Shown: positions 27,272-35,609 of the stretch, one piece after another
Numbering within the stretch: position 1 is the first letter of the stretch
Layout of the letters: every line of letters begins with the position of its first letter
NCBI RefSeq assembly: GCF_014229965.1
Contig: NZ_JABGBW010000002.1
Location: 239,587 to 303,586, forward strand
Direction: 5' to 3'
Length of the DNA: 64,000 nt
From: Peptostreptococcus canis
GTDB lineage: Bacteria; Bacillota; Clostridia; Peptostreptococcales; Peptostreptococcaceae
The notes under the pieces: model-generated
Databases searched by the model: none
Told to the model about the DNA's origin: nothing
What the model saw: the letters and a program-made list of their open reading frames with translations, nothing else
Made by a program: the position numbers and the translations under genes

Positions 27272-27724
27272 TTACTTTTTGACAAATCTAATATGGCGTA
27301 AAGGAAGTCTATTTTCTATATTATTACCTTTTATATTAATACTGTCTATATTTGCTATATCATTCAATGCCATCACATCAGTTATTTTATTGTAAGAAAT
27401 ATTTAAAAACTCTAATCTTCTTAACATTTCCAATGGCCAAATATCTTCTACTTTATTTTCATGAAAATCCAATATTTCCAACATCTTACATTCCTTAAGA
27501 GGTGTTAAATCCTCTATTTCATTACAAGCAATATATAATAGTCTAATATTTTTTGCATATTCTATACCACTTAAATTTGTAATTGCACAATTATTCATAT
27601 CGAGAAGCTCAAATTTTTCCATCATTTCTTCAGTCACTTCATCACTTTTATAGTAGGGATCTATCTTTTCCACATAATTTTTAAGTATAGCCTTTTTCAA
27701 ATTTTCACAAACAAAATTAATCAT
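27272..27724 (-). CDS. Short cytoplasmic leucine-rich-repeat protein
   Basis: 150 residues with four to five LRR units of 22 residues of the internalin type (NCAITNLSGIEYAKNIRLLY, NEIEDLTPLKECKMLEILDF, NKVEDIWPLEMLRRLEFLNI, NKITDVMALNDIANIDSINI). There is no signal peptide, membrane span or sorting signal, so it should be cytoplasmic. A helical N-terminal cap of about 45 residues precedes the repeats. It is the first gene of the run into the M16 pair and lgt-rsmH. The ATG follows AAGGAG by 10 bases. The binding partner is unknown. Confidence 0.8.
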   Translation of the reverse strand: MINFVCENLKKAILKNYVEKIDPYYKSDEVTEEMMEKFELLDMNNCAITNLSGIEYAKNIRLLYIACNEIEDLTPLKECKMLEILDFHENKVEDIWPLEMLRRLEFLNISYNKITDVMALNDIANIDSINIKGNNIENRLPLRHIRFVKK

Positions 27725-28193
27725 ATTAACATAACTCCTTATAAAACAATAACTTATTAAATAAATTCACATCTTGTACTAGTGCTTATACCGATTAAAA
27801 TACATTTATAATTATTAATACACGCAGCTAATATTTATTATTATATAATTCCCATCTTAATATTATATCATAAATTTTATTAGTAGTATAATAATAAAAA
27901 GGCTTTCTCATAAGATTTATTATCTTTTTTTGAATTTAATTTTCGTTTTTTAACTAAAGTTTTTTCATTGACTTGTTCAGTTCATATAATGCAGTTGTAT
28001 TATTATAAAACAAGACATTAATTATATATGATACTAAAGTTTTTTTGAAAAAAAATACCATAAATTCTTGTATTTATTTTTATGCAAGGTTATAATTTAT
28101 TTGTATCGTAAAAAATAGGTATAAGAAACTAAACAGTAATAATACTTACTGTTATTATAATTTGATTAAATTATAAAATAAGGAGGCATACCA
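27725..28193. other. Divergent intergenic region between the LRR gene and nagA
   Basis: 469 bases, very AT-rich. It must hold the promoters for both directions. The only structured element I see is the inverted repeat at 28132-28153. I found no riboswitch, tRNA or convincing small ORF in the rest. Confidence 0.5.
28132..28153 (+). promoter_or_regulatory. Inverted repeat upstream of nagA
   Basis: Perfect 8-bp inverted repeat AACAGTAA-6 bases-TTACTGTT, 40 bases upstream of the nagA start. It could be a repressor operator or a leader hairpin. It does not match the GntR-type NagR site that I recall from Bacillus. Confidence 0.4.
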
Positions 28194-29330
28194 GTGATAA
28201 TTAAATCAAAATATATAATCTTAAAAGATAGAGTTTTAGAAAATGGAGCTCTTGAAATAAAAGAAGGAAAGATTCATAAAATAATTGAAAATACAGAGAA
28301 TATAAAAGATTTCATAGATTACAAAGATAATATCATTGCTCCTGGATACGTCGATACTCATATTCATGGTTTTTCAGGACATGATTTTATGGACAAAGAT
28401 TCTGATGGATTGAGGATAATTTGTAAAGATATATTAAAAATGGGAGTTACTTCTTTCTTACCAACTACTCTCACTGCTTCAACAGAAGATTTAAATGATG
28501 TTGTTAAAATGATAGGAGAAAATAAAAATGCCTATGGCGCAAAAATACAAGGTATATTTTTAGAAGGACCTTTCTTTTCTGATAAATATAAAGGTGCTCA
28601 AAATCCTTCTCATTTTTGTAAACCCAACATTGAAAAACTTAAAAAATGGCAAAAGCTATCAAATGGATTGATAAAAAAAATTGCTATAGCTCCTGAATTA
28701 GAAGGTGTGGAAGATTTTATAAAGGAAGCTAGAAAATTGGGCATATACGTGGCACTTGGACACAGCGATGCAAGTTACTTTGAAGCAAAAAAAGCCGTAG
28801 AAGCCGGAGCAAGCATATTTGTTCATACATATAATGCAATGAGTCCATTACATCATAGAAATCCAGGAATGGTAGGCGCTGCATTGACACTTAAAAATGT
28901 ATTTGCCGAACTAATATGCGATGGACATCATGTGCATCCTGCATCCGCTGATGTTGTTTTAAAATGCAGAGGTACCGAAAGTGTCGCACTTATTACCGAT
29001 TGTATGATGGCTGGTGGTATGCCTGAAGGCAAATATAAACTGGGTGATTTTGATGTGACTGTAAAAGACAATACAGCCCGTTTAAATTCAGGAAACTTAG
29101 CTGGTTCCATAGTCAAACTTAAAGATGCTGTAAAAAACGTGATTAATTGGGGTATAGCGTCTCCATTTGAAGCTATACAGATGGCCTCACAAATACCAGC
29201 AAAATCAGTAGGTATAGACAATATTTGTGGAATTATAGAAGAAGGTAGGGATGCCGATATAATAGTGCTAAACAAAAACTACGATGTTAAATATGTATAC
29301 TTAAATGGTAAATTGGTATCCAATAATTGA
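28194..29330 (+). CDS. nagA: N-acetylglucosamine-6-phosphate deacetylase
   Basis: Hydrolyses GlcNAc-6-P to glucosamine-6-P and acetate, feeding amino sugars into glycolysis or wall recycling. The 378 residues are standard. Amidohydrolase features are GYVDTHIHGFSGHDFMD (metal HxH at about 57-61), IFLEGPFF with the metal Glu, LGHSDASY, FVHTYNAMSPLHHRNPG, DGHHVHPASADVV and ITDCMMAGG. It starts at GTG, 7 bases after AAGGAGG. nagB is not adjacent; the nearest genes belong to other pathways. Confidence 0.95.
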   Translation: MIIKSKYIILKDRVLENGALEIKEGKIHKIIENTENIKDFIDYKDNIIAPGYVDTHIHGFSGHDFMDKDSDGLRIICKDILKMGVTSFLPTTLTASTEDLNDVVKMIGENKNAYGAKIQGIFLEGPFFSDKYKGAQNPSHFCKPNIEKLKKWQKLSNGLIKKIAIAPELEGVEDFIKEARKLGIYVALGHSDASYFEAKKAVEAGASIFVHTYNAMSPLHHRNPGMVGAALTLKNVFAELICDGHHVHPASADVVLKCRGTESVALITDCMMAGGMPEGKYKLGDFDVTVKDNTARLNSGNLAGSIVKLKDAVKNVINWGIASPFEAIQMASQIPAKSVGIDNICGIIEEGRDADIIVLNKNYDVKYVYLNGKLVSNN

Positions 29331-29404
29331 GTTTTATTTTTCTGACTTGAATTATTGAATTAATATACAAAACATATTTTCTTTTTTTTATTAAAAATAT
29401 CCAA

Positions 29405-29462
29405 AAAGGGCTTATCCAAAAGTTAACCTGTTATAAACCAGTGACTTTTGGATAAGCCCTTT
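29405..29462. terminator. Bidirectional terminator between nagA and the opine dehydrogenase gene
   Basis: A 19-bp perfect inverted repeat (29405-29423 and 29444-29462, outer sequence AAAGGGCTTATCC) around a 20-base loop. A- and T-rich ends allow termination from both convergent genes. Confidence 0.85.
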
Positions 29463-29473
29463 AATTATAGATT

Positions 29474-30571
29474 TTAAACCATTGCTTTTAATTGCTCTAT
29501 ATTCATCTTTGAAAATCCAAGTTTTTCAAGTGTAAGCCCTTTTTTATAAAAATCAATACCTATTACTACAGAACTCAAATATATAACAGAATCAATTGCT
29601 TTTGTGCTGACACCTGCTACTTTTCCTAAATCAGACCATAAGACAAGTCCATCTTCTATATCTTCTATAAAATATCTTGATTTGACACTAGAGGGACCAT
29701 TTATTTTAGAAAATACAGGACTTTCATTAAACATCAAATGTATTTCCTTTATATCGTTAGCAAAATATCCTCTATTTATTCTACTTTCTATTATATCCTC
29801 CATTTTATACCCAAATGCTGTTGCTATTTCTCTTCTTTCTTTTGCAATTTCCTTCAAAAGATTTGATGTATGCTCACTATAACCATCTCTATAAAGGGAA
29901 AACGTATCAGAATAATTTTCTATTTGGCCAACATTAAGTAGACAAATCCCTGGATGAACTTCTGGATTTGCATTTTCCAAGGTTATTCTCCATATATCCT
30001 CTACAGGTATAATGCCATCATATAAATCAGACAGCATAGAGTAAGCCAATTTAGTATTTTCTTTTGGCAAAGCCGCAACCAGAGTTTCTTTCACTTTTAA
30101 AGTTAAATCTACGCTTCCACGCTTAATATCCGCCCTTGTAGCATACGTCAATGAATTTGACTCAGCTAAGAAAAATTCTTTATTTATACCAAGCGATTTT
30201 GCTTTATTTATAAATCTCACACATGACATAGAAGCAGCACTGTTAAAAAATATTAATTGACTCTCATCAACAGCAGGAGCGACCACTTCAGCATATTTTT
30301 CTACAAGTAAACCTGGAATAGTAAACATAACCACTTGAGAGCCCTTAATTGCCTCATTTATATCAGTGCTACATTTTATTCCATCAATAAACTTTTCTTC
30401 ACCATTATATCTTAAATAAATCCCACCATTTTCCTGTATTGTTTTAATTTTGTGAAACTTTTCAGGCAAATCATATAAAACTACATCTATTCCTCTTTGC
30501 TTCAAATCTGCAGCAGCTGTAATACCACCATTTCCTGCCGCTATAATTGTAACTTTATTAACTTTTTTCAT
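29474..30571 (-). CDS. Opine/octopine dehydrogenase family protein
   Basis: NAD(P)-dependent dehydrogenase of the octopine/nopaline family, which reductively condenses an amino acid with an alpha-keto acid or runs in reverse. 365 residues. The N-terminal Rossmann motif is VTIIAAGNGGITAAADLKQR (about 7-26). The C-terminal all-helical octopine dehydrogenase domain (about 185-350) has NPEVHPGICLLN with the family His. The substrates cannot be told from sequence. It stands alone between two terminators. A catabolic role for opine-like amino-acid conjugates or a redox sink in amino-acid fermentation are possible. Confidence 0.85.
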   Translation of the reverse strand: MKKVNKVTIIAAGNGGITAAADLKQRGIDVVLYDLPEKFHKIKTIQENGGIYLRYNGEEKFIDGIKCSTDINEAIKGSQVVMFTIPGLLVEKYAEVVAPAVDESQLIFFNSAASMSCVRFINKAKSLGINKEFFLAESNSLTYATRADIKRGSVDLTLKVKETLVAALPKENTKLAYSMLSDLYDGIIPVEDIWRITLENANPEVHPGICLLNVGQIENYSDTFSLYRDGYSEHTSNLLKEIAKERREIATAFGYKMEDIIESRINRGYFANDIKEIHLMFNESPVFSKINGPSSVKSRYFIEDIEDGLVLWSDLGKVAGVSTKAIDSVIYLSSVVIGIDFYKKGLTLEKLGFSKMNIEQLKAMV

Positions 30572-30766
30572 TAGCCCCTCCCACTCTTTATCGCTTTTCT
30601 TTAAAATTAATTATAACTACCACTCCTATACTCTTTCAGCATACTACTGTAAAGAATAGTTTTAATATTATCAAAAAACTTATTTTTTAATAATATCAAA
30701 AAAATATATTATATAATATATATTCTAATATATTTCCTCCAAAAATGAAACAACAAAAAAGTATCA

Positions 30767-30809
30767 AAAAGACCGCTATATCAATAATCTATCGAAATAA
30801 CGGTCTTTT
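30767..30809 (-). terminator. Terminator after ychF
   Basis: AAAAGACCG at 30767-30775 pairs with CGGTCTTTT at 30801-30809, with further inner TAT/ATA pairing. It lies 55 bases after the ychF stop, with a U-tract in the minus direction. Confidence 0.75.
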
Positions 30810-30863
30810 ATATATTATATTAATTTTTATTTTTAATATATAAAATTAGTCTATTTATATTAT

Positions 30864-31961
30864 TTATACATTAAATTTAAATAATATTACATCTCCATCT
30901 TTAACTACGTAATCTTTTCCCTCTAATCTTACAAGTCCTTTTTCTTTTGCTGCTGTCATAGTTCCATGTTCAATCAAATCTTCATATGCAATTGTTTCAG
31001 CCTTTATAAAACCTCTTTCTATATCTGAATGAATCTTTCCACCAGCCTGGGGAGCCTTGGAACCTCTCTTGATAGTCCATGCCCTTACCTCTTGTGGACC
31101 GGCCGTTAAAAAAGATATTAATCCTAATAAATGATATGATGCCTTAATCAACTTATCCAGCCCTGATTGTTCAAGTCCCAGAGTTTCTAAAAATTCCATT
31201 TTTTCTTCATCTGTCTCTAATTCGGAAATTTCAGCTTCTATCTGAGCACAAATTACAACAACATCAGAATCTTCAGTTTTAGCAAACTCTCTCACAGCAT
31301 TTACCATTTCATTGTTAGCACCGTCGTCTACCAAATCATCTTCACATACATTAGCAACATAAATAACCGGTTTTGAACTCAATAAGTCAAGTGTATTAAC
31401 ATAGGCCCATTCATCATCACTTAACTCCATAGTCCTTATACTCTTTCCATCCTCTAACGTAACTTTGATTTCATTTAGTATATCTAACTCCGACTGAAGT
31501 TTCTTATCTGCTTTTAAGGCTTTTGTGGTTTTTGTAATTCTTCTATCTAGAATTTCCATATCAGAAAAGATTAACTCAAGATTGATAGTTTCAATATCTC
31601 TTAATGAATTGATACTACCATCTACATGAACGACATTTGAGTCCTCAAAACATCTTACAACATGTACAATCGCATCTACCTCTCTTATATTTGAAAGAAA
31701 TTTATTCCCAAGCCCTTCTCCCTTTGATGCACCTTTCACTAAACCGGCAATGTCAACGAATTCTATAGCCGTCTGAACAATTTTCTTTGAATTGTATAGT
31801 TCTTTTAGCTTGTCTAATCTTTTATCAGGAACTGATACCACACCTACATTTGGATCTATTGTACAGAAAGGATAATTTGCTGATTCAGCTCCTGCCTGAG
31901 TTATTGCATTGAATAATGTACTCTTACCTACATTGGGTAATCCTACGATTCCTAATTTCAT
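30864..31961 (-). CDS. ychF: Redox-regulated ATPase YchF (Obg family)
   Basis: Obg-family P-loop ATPase that associates with ribosomes. The 365 residues match. It has G1 [18 protein letters not shown] (about 6-23), G3 [14 protein letters not shown], the degenerate NVCEDD in place of the G4 NKxD motif (hence ATP preference in the family), and a C-terminal TGS domain ending in [15 protein letters not shown]. It is monocistronic between a terminator and the truncated DUF2254 locus. Confidence 0.96.
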   Translation of the reverse strand: MKLGIVGLPNVGKSTLFNAITQAGAESANYPFCTIDPNVGVVSVPDKRLDKLKELYNSKKIVQTAIEFVDIAGLVKGASKGEGLGNKFLSNIREVDAIVHVVRCFEDSNVVHVDGSINSLRDIETINLELIFSDMEILDRRITKTTKALKADKKLQSELDILNEIKVTLEDGKSIRTMELSDDEWAYVNTLDLLSSKPVIYVANVCEDDLVDDGANNEMVNAVREFAKTEDSDVVVICAQIEAEISELETDEEKMEFLETLGLEQSGLDKLIKASYHLLGLISFLTAGPQEVRAWTIKRGSKAPQAGGKIHSDIERGFIKAETIAYEDLIEHGTMTAAKEKGLVRLEGKDYVVKDGDVILFKFNV

Positions 31962-32148
31962 AAAAAACCTCCGTTATTAAAAAACAATTTATGTATATCA
32001 AATTATGAAAAATAAATCTTTATATATCTGCATAATTACACAAAATATATTATATAATAATAGGATTTTAAAATCAATGCCTGTATTGTAAAAAAGCTAT
32101 TATTACAGACTATAAATTCTTTTTAAATCATTCTATATTTTCATCTGC

Positions 32149-32874
32149 TTACTCTACAAATTCATAAAAATTTTCTTTCAAACTTTCAATATGTTTTTTG
32201 TCTAATTCAGTATTCATGGAATCTAAGCATACACTATAAACATAATCATAAAATTTCTTAACCTCACTGGAATAATTTCCTTGAGTATTTATATAAATTA
32301 GATTTACACCATTAAGAATTGCTTTCGCTACACTCGGATCAGATTTGCCGTAAAAAATAAGTTGATAAAAAGTGTAATAAAGTTCTTCTTCGACAGTATA
32401 CATTTTATAAATAATTTTGGATTTTTTATTAATTTCTACCACTGAATAATTACTTTTAATTGAAAATAATAAATTTAAAATCATGCTTATTTTACGAATA
32501 CATATTATTGCTGTATTAGGATCATTTATTCCTGGACTAATTGCCCTAAGAGCAATTTCAATCAAATTTTTAATTTCATGATGATAATCATTTTTATCAT
32601 TTAAAGTTTCACTATAAATAAAGGCATTAGTAATTTTATATATTAAATCCTTATCCATTTTTTTGTCATTTGCTAAATCAGTTAAATCCGCAACATGCAT
32701 ACCTTTTACAAGATAATCTCCTGCTTTATATCTTATAAATAAATTTAAACCATTTTCTCCAATGAATTTTCCAATAGCCTCTTCATCAACTGAATATAAA
32801 TAACCTGAATCAGAAGCATAGATTTTAATTATATTTTTATTTTCTTCTTGTAAACAATAAAATGTAAATATTTT
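32149..32874 (-). pseudogene. Truncated DUF2254 membrane protein gene (C-terminal part only)
   Basis: The reading frame encodes the soluble C-terminal domain of a DUF2254 protein. The family core IEIALRAISPGINDPNTAII lies mid-frame. Upstream of the only ATG (32700, no proper Shine-Dalgarno) the frame stays open to a TAG at 32875-32877. It continues the domain there, with SGYLYSVDEEAIGKFIGENG and FIRYKAGDYLVKG. The N-terminal membrane domain of about 200 residues expected of the family is missing, and only 160 bases remain before the sigma gene. It is best read as a 5' deletion remnant. A short product from 32700 (183 residues) is possible but would lack part of the domain. Confidence 0.75.
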
Positions 32875-33034
32875 CTATATTATTAACTTCTATTCCTACC
32901 TTTTATGCTCTTACTTATATTAAAATACATAAATTTATAAAAAAAATTCATATTACAATATCTTTTTTGTCACAAATCACGTTTATAGGTGTTATATTAA
33001 TATAGATAGTATTAAAAATAAAGGCGGTGATTTA

Positions 33035-33538
33035 TTGAGGGATTCGGAATTTGAAAAAGTATATAATTTATATTACAAAAGACTCCTAATATATGCGATT
33101 TCTTTGACAGGAGATTTACATGAAGCCGAATCTCTAGTCCAAAATACGTTTGTTAAAGCCTTACTATCATACAAAGAAGGCGGAAGTTTAAAGTATTGGC
33201 TTTCAAAAGTATTAAAAAATGAATATTTAAATTCAATAAGATATAATACAAAGTTCATACTTAATTCAGAGGAAGTATTTGAAAAACTTCATACAAGCGA
33301 AAATCCTCTTGATATCATAATTCAAAATGAAAATATGAATGAATTATCAAACGCTATAATTTTACTGCCAATTAAATATAGAATGGTAGTAATGTATAGT
33401 ATATATATGCAACTGAGTGATGCTGAGATATCCGAATTAATGAACATAAGTAAAGATAATGTCAGAAAAATACGCTCAAGAGCTAAAGAAAAATTAAAAA
33501 ATATGATAGGATGTGAAAAAAATGCTCAAAGAAAATAA
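33035..33538 (+). CDS. ECF-type RNA polymerase sigma factor
   Basis: Sigma-70 family protein of 167 residues with only regions 2 and 4. Region 2 is FEKVYNLYYKRLLIYAISLT with EAESLVQNTFVKAL (about 4-50). Region 4 is about 105-155 (LPIKYRMVVMYSIYMQLSDA, ISELMNISKDNVRKIRSRAK). It starts at TTG after AAGGCGGTGA. Its last codons overlap the start of the next gene, which encodes a membrane protein with a cytoplasmic N-terminus, the usual sigma/anti-sigma arrangement. The regulon and inducing signal are unknown. Confidence 0.9.
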   Translation: MRDSEFEKVYNLYYKRLLIYAISLTGDLHEAESLVQNTFVKALLSYKEGGSLKYWLSKVLKNEYLNSIRYNTKFILNSEEVFEKLHTSENPLDIIIQNENMNELSNAIILLPIKYRMVVMYSIYMQLSDAEISELMNISKDNVRKIRSRAKEKLKNMIGCEKNAQRK

Positions 33539-34874
33539 AAATATGGAAGATATAATAGATTCTTTTAAAGAAAATGACAATTTCTCTTTTTCCAAACAGG
33601 AAATAGATTATGAAAAAGAGCTCGATAAGAAAATAGCTAAACAAATCAAAATGCTTATTTTAAAAGGCAGTTTAAAAACAATTCTAATTCTCATCATTGT
33701 ATTAATTAGTATATTATGTGTAATTAACCCTGTTATAAAAAGCATGTATCCGGATTTTTATAATTTAGAAAACAAAGGAAAAAATATCTCATTTGTAGAT
33801 AATTTCAAACAAAGATATTTTGGAATTAATGTACCCATAGTTTTTAATCAAAATGAAAGTACTTCACAGGCTGAAATTGATAAACAAGATGATGAAAACA
33901 ATAAAAAATCAAAACTATCCATGATGTTATACAATTTTAGTACGATGACTGAACCTTTTATAGAGTATCGTTTATTAAGAGTAGTAGACAAAAACTTTGG
34001 AAAATATTATTTTGATATAAATGCAGTCAATAGCTATACTCAAAATCTCGTAGTAAATGATGATATAGATAAAAAAGTAATGTATATTAGGGGTAATACA
34101 AAAGAAATCCAATCTTACAAAAAATCCGGTCACTACTTGCCTCAATATCTGTATCCGGATTACTTACCATCAGAAATTAAAAGTCACAATGAAGAAACAA
34201 TAAAAAATATTAATGATTTACCTGATTCAACCCAGTTTAATGTAGTATTATATACCAAACAGTTAGAACCTATTTATGACCTAACTAAATATCTTCTTAA
34301 TAAATACGAAAATTATAATATAATATGGATGCCGGTCATAGATACAAAAGCATACAATAAATTAGACAGTGATGTAAAGAAACATATAGAAAATCCTGAT
34401 ACAAATTATTCAATATTTAAGCTTGGTATAAAGTTAAGAAGAAATTTATACTTTACTTCCACTGATTATTCTATTATTGACGATTTTGATAAATATAACA
34501 ATAAAAAAATAAAAGATTATTATATAAATCATTTAAACCTTATGAAAAATAATCCGGCTATCTTTGATGTATTCTTTACTTTAAACAGAATTGCACCACA
34601 TTATACTAACTCTGGTGGATTATCAACATCATATTTTGCCGACAATCGACTAAAAGAACAATTAAAAGAAAAATATGACTCTGATATCTACGAAAAACCG
34701 GAACAATTCTATAATATTAATTCCTATATCGATAATATAACAAAGGAAAAGGTATTAAAAACAAACTCTTTTGTCGCAAAACTCTCAAAAAAAGAGTTAT
34801 TAAATATACTAAAAGACGAAAAAATAAATACTTTAACAATACTTCATACCAACCTTTCTATATATAGTGAATAA
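33522..34874 (+). CDS. Membrane anti-sigma factor (Sigma_reg N/C type)
   Basis: About 450 residues. A cytoplasmic N-terminus of about 48 residues (DIIDSFKENDNFSFSKQEID) is followed by one membrane span (TILILIIVLISILCVINPVI, about 52-71) and a large extracytoplasmic domain. That layout resembles Bacillus anti-sigma proteins with Sigma_reg_N and Sigma_reg_C domains. The ATG at 33522 overlaps the sigma gene by 17 bases, so the two are probably translationally coupled. The GTG at 33513 is an alternative. It probably holds the ECF factor at the membrane until a wall or envelope signal arrives. The function is inferred from arrangement and a loose family match. Confidence 0.75.
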   Translation: MLKENKNMEDIIDSFKENDNFSFSKQEIDYEKELDKKIAKQIKMLILKGSLKTILILIIVLISILCVINPVIKSMYPDFYNLENKGKNISFVDNFKQRYFGINVPIVFNQNESTSQAEIDKQDDENNKKSKLSMMLYNFSTMTEPFIEYRLLRVVDKNFGKYYFDINAVNSYTQNLVVNDDIDKKVMYIRGNTKEIQSYKKSGHYLPQYLYPDYLPSEIKSHNEETIKNINDLPDSTQFNVVLYTKQLEPIYDLTKYLLNKYENYNIIWMPVIDTKAYNKLDSDVKKHIENPDTNYSIFKLGIKLRRNLYFTSTDYSIIDDFDKYNNKKIKDYYINHLNLMKNNPAIFDVFFTLNRIAPHYTNSGGLSTSYFADNRLKEQLKEKYDSDIYEKPEQFYNINSYIDNITKEKVLKTNSFVAKLSKKELLNILKDEKINTLTILHTNLSIYSE

Positions 34875-34984
34875 TTCATAAAACGCTGACATTTGGTATT
34901 AAAATTTATAAATAAAAATGAATGTGGTCCATATTTTTATTTCCACTACTTTTATGATATAATGTCGTTAATGGAGGTGTTATT

Positions 34985-35542
34985 ATGAAAAATAAAAGCT
35001 ACATAGATTTACTAATAGGAATTTTACTAATTATAGCTTCAGTATTTACTTTTATAAAACCAATTGGAACCTTTTTAATTTTATCATATTCAATAGGTGC
35101 TTTATGTTTAATAAAAGGATTACATTTTATATATCTTTATTTTAATTTGAAGGAGTATTTCAAGATTAGAGCAAATACTGCTTTAGTACTCGGAATAGTA
35201 CTTATCATTCTTGGGTTTATATTTGTTGTTAAACCGCTGTTTGCAAACAAAATTTTTGCTTATATAATTGCAATATGGTTTATATACGATGCTATGAATA
35301 ATTTCTTGGAATTGAATATTTTAAAGACTATTGATATTAAATTGTATATTTTAGGATTAATTACAAACATCATAATCGTGGTCGGTTCTGTATGTATTTT
35401 TATAAATCCTTGGATAACTGCAATTTCTTTATCAGTTGCATTAGGCGTTACATTTTTAGTTTCCGGTATTTCGTATATAGTGTTTTCTATAACAAACCGA
35501 AGAGACAATAAAAAGAAAATGCCTTCTAGAAAGCTTAAGTAA
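34985..35542 (+). CDS. HdeD/DUF308-family membrane protein
   Basis: 185 residues almost entirely made of six hydrophobic segments in three pairs, the DUF308/HdeD pattern (IDLLIGILLIIASVFTFIKP, ALVLGIVLIILGFIFVVKPL, ITNIIIVVGSVCIFINPWIT). The C-terminus is short and basic. It has its own good Shine-Dalgarno (GGAGGTGTTATT before ATG) and a possible TATAAT-containing promoter about 20 bases upstream (around 34955). It may therefore be a target of the sigma factor or independent. In enterobacteria HdeD is linked to acid tolerance; function here is unknown. Confidence 0.82.
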   Translation: MKNKSYIDLLIGILLIIASVFTFIKPIGTFLILSYSIGALCLIKGLHFIYLYFNLKEYFKIRANTALVLGIVLIILGFIFVVKPLFANKIFAYIIAIWFIYDAMNNFLELNILKTIDIKLYILGLITNIIIVVGSVCIFINPWITAISLSVALGVTFLVSGISYIVFSITNRRDNKKKMPSRKLK

Positions 35543-35548
35543 TTATTA

Positions 35549-35587
35549 AAAAGAGCAGAGTCATTTTAAAAATGACAATGCTCTTTT
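35549..35587. terminator. Bidirectional terminator between the HdeD-like gene and murE
   Basis: Stem AAAAGAGCA/TGCTCTTTT with an inner GTCATTTT/AAAATGAC stem and small internal loops. U-tracts lie on both sides, and the element sits between convergent genes. Confidence 0.85.
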
Positions 35588-35609
35588 GTTTGTTTTAAAA
35601 CTTAATTTA

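Noticed and set aside
32960..33030. TGTCACA upstream of the sigma gene as an ECF41-type promoter
   Set aside because: The matching -10 element is not at the required distance and the sigma factor lacks the ECF41 C-terminal extension.
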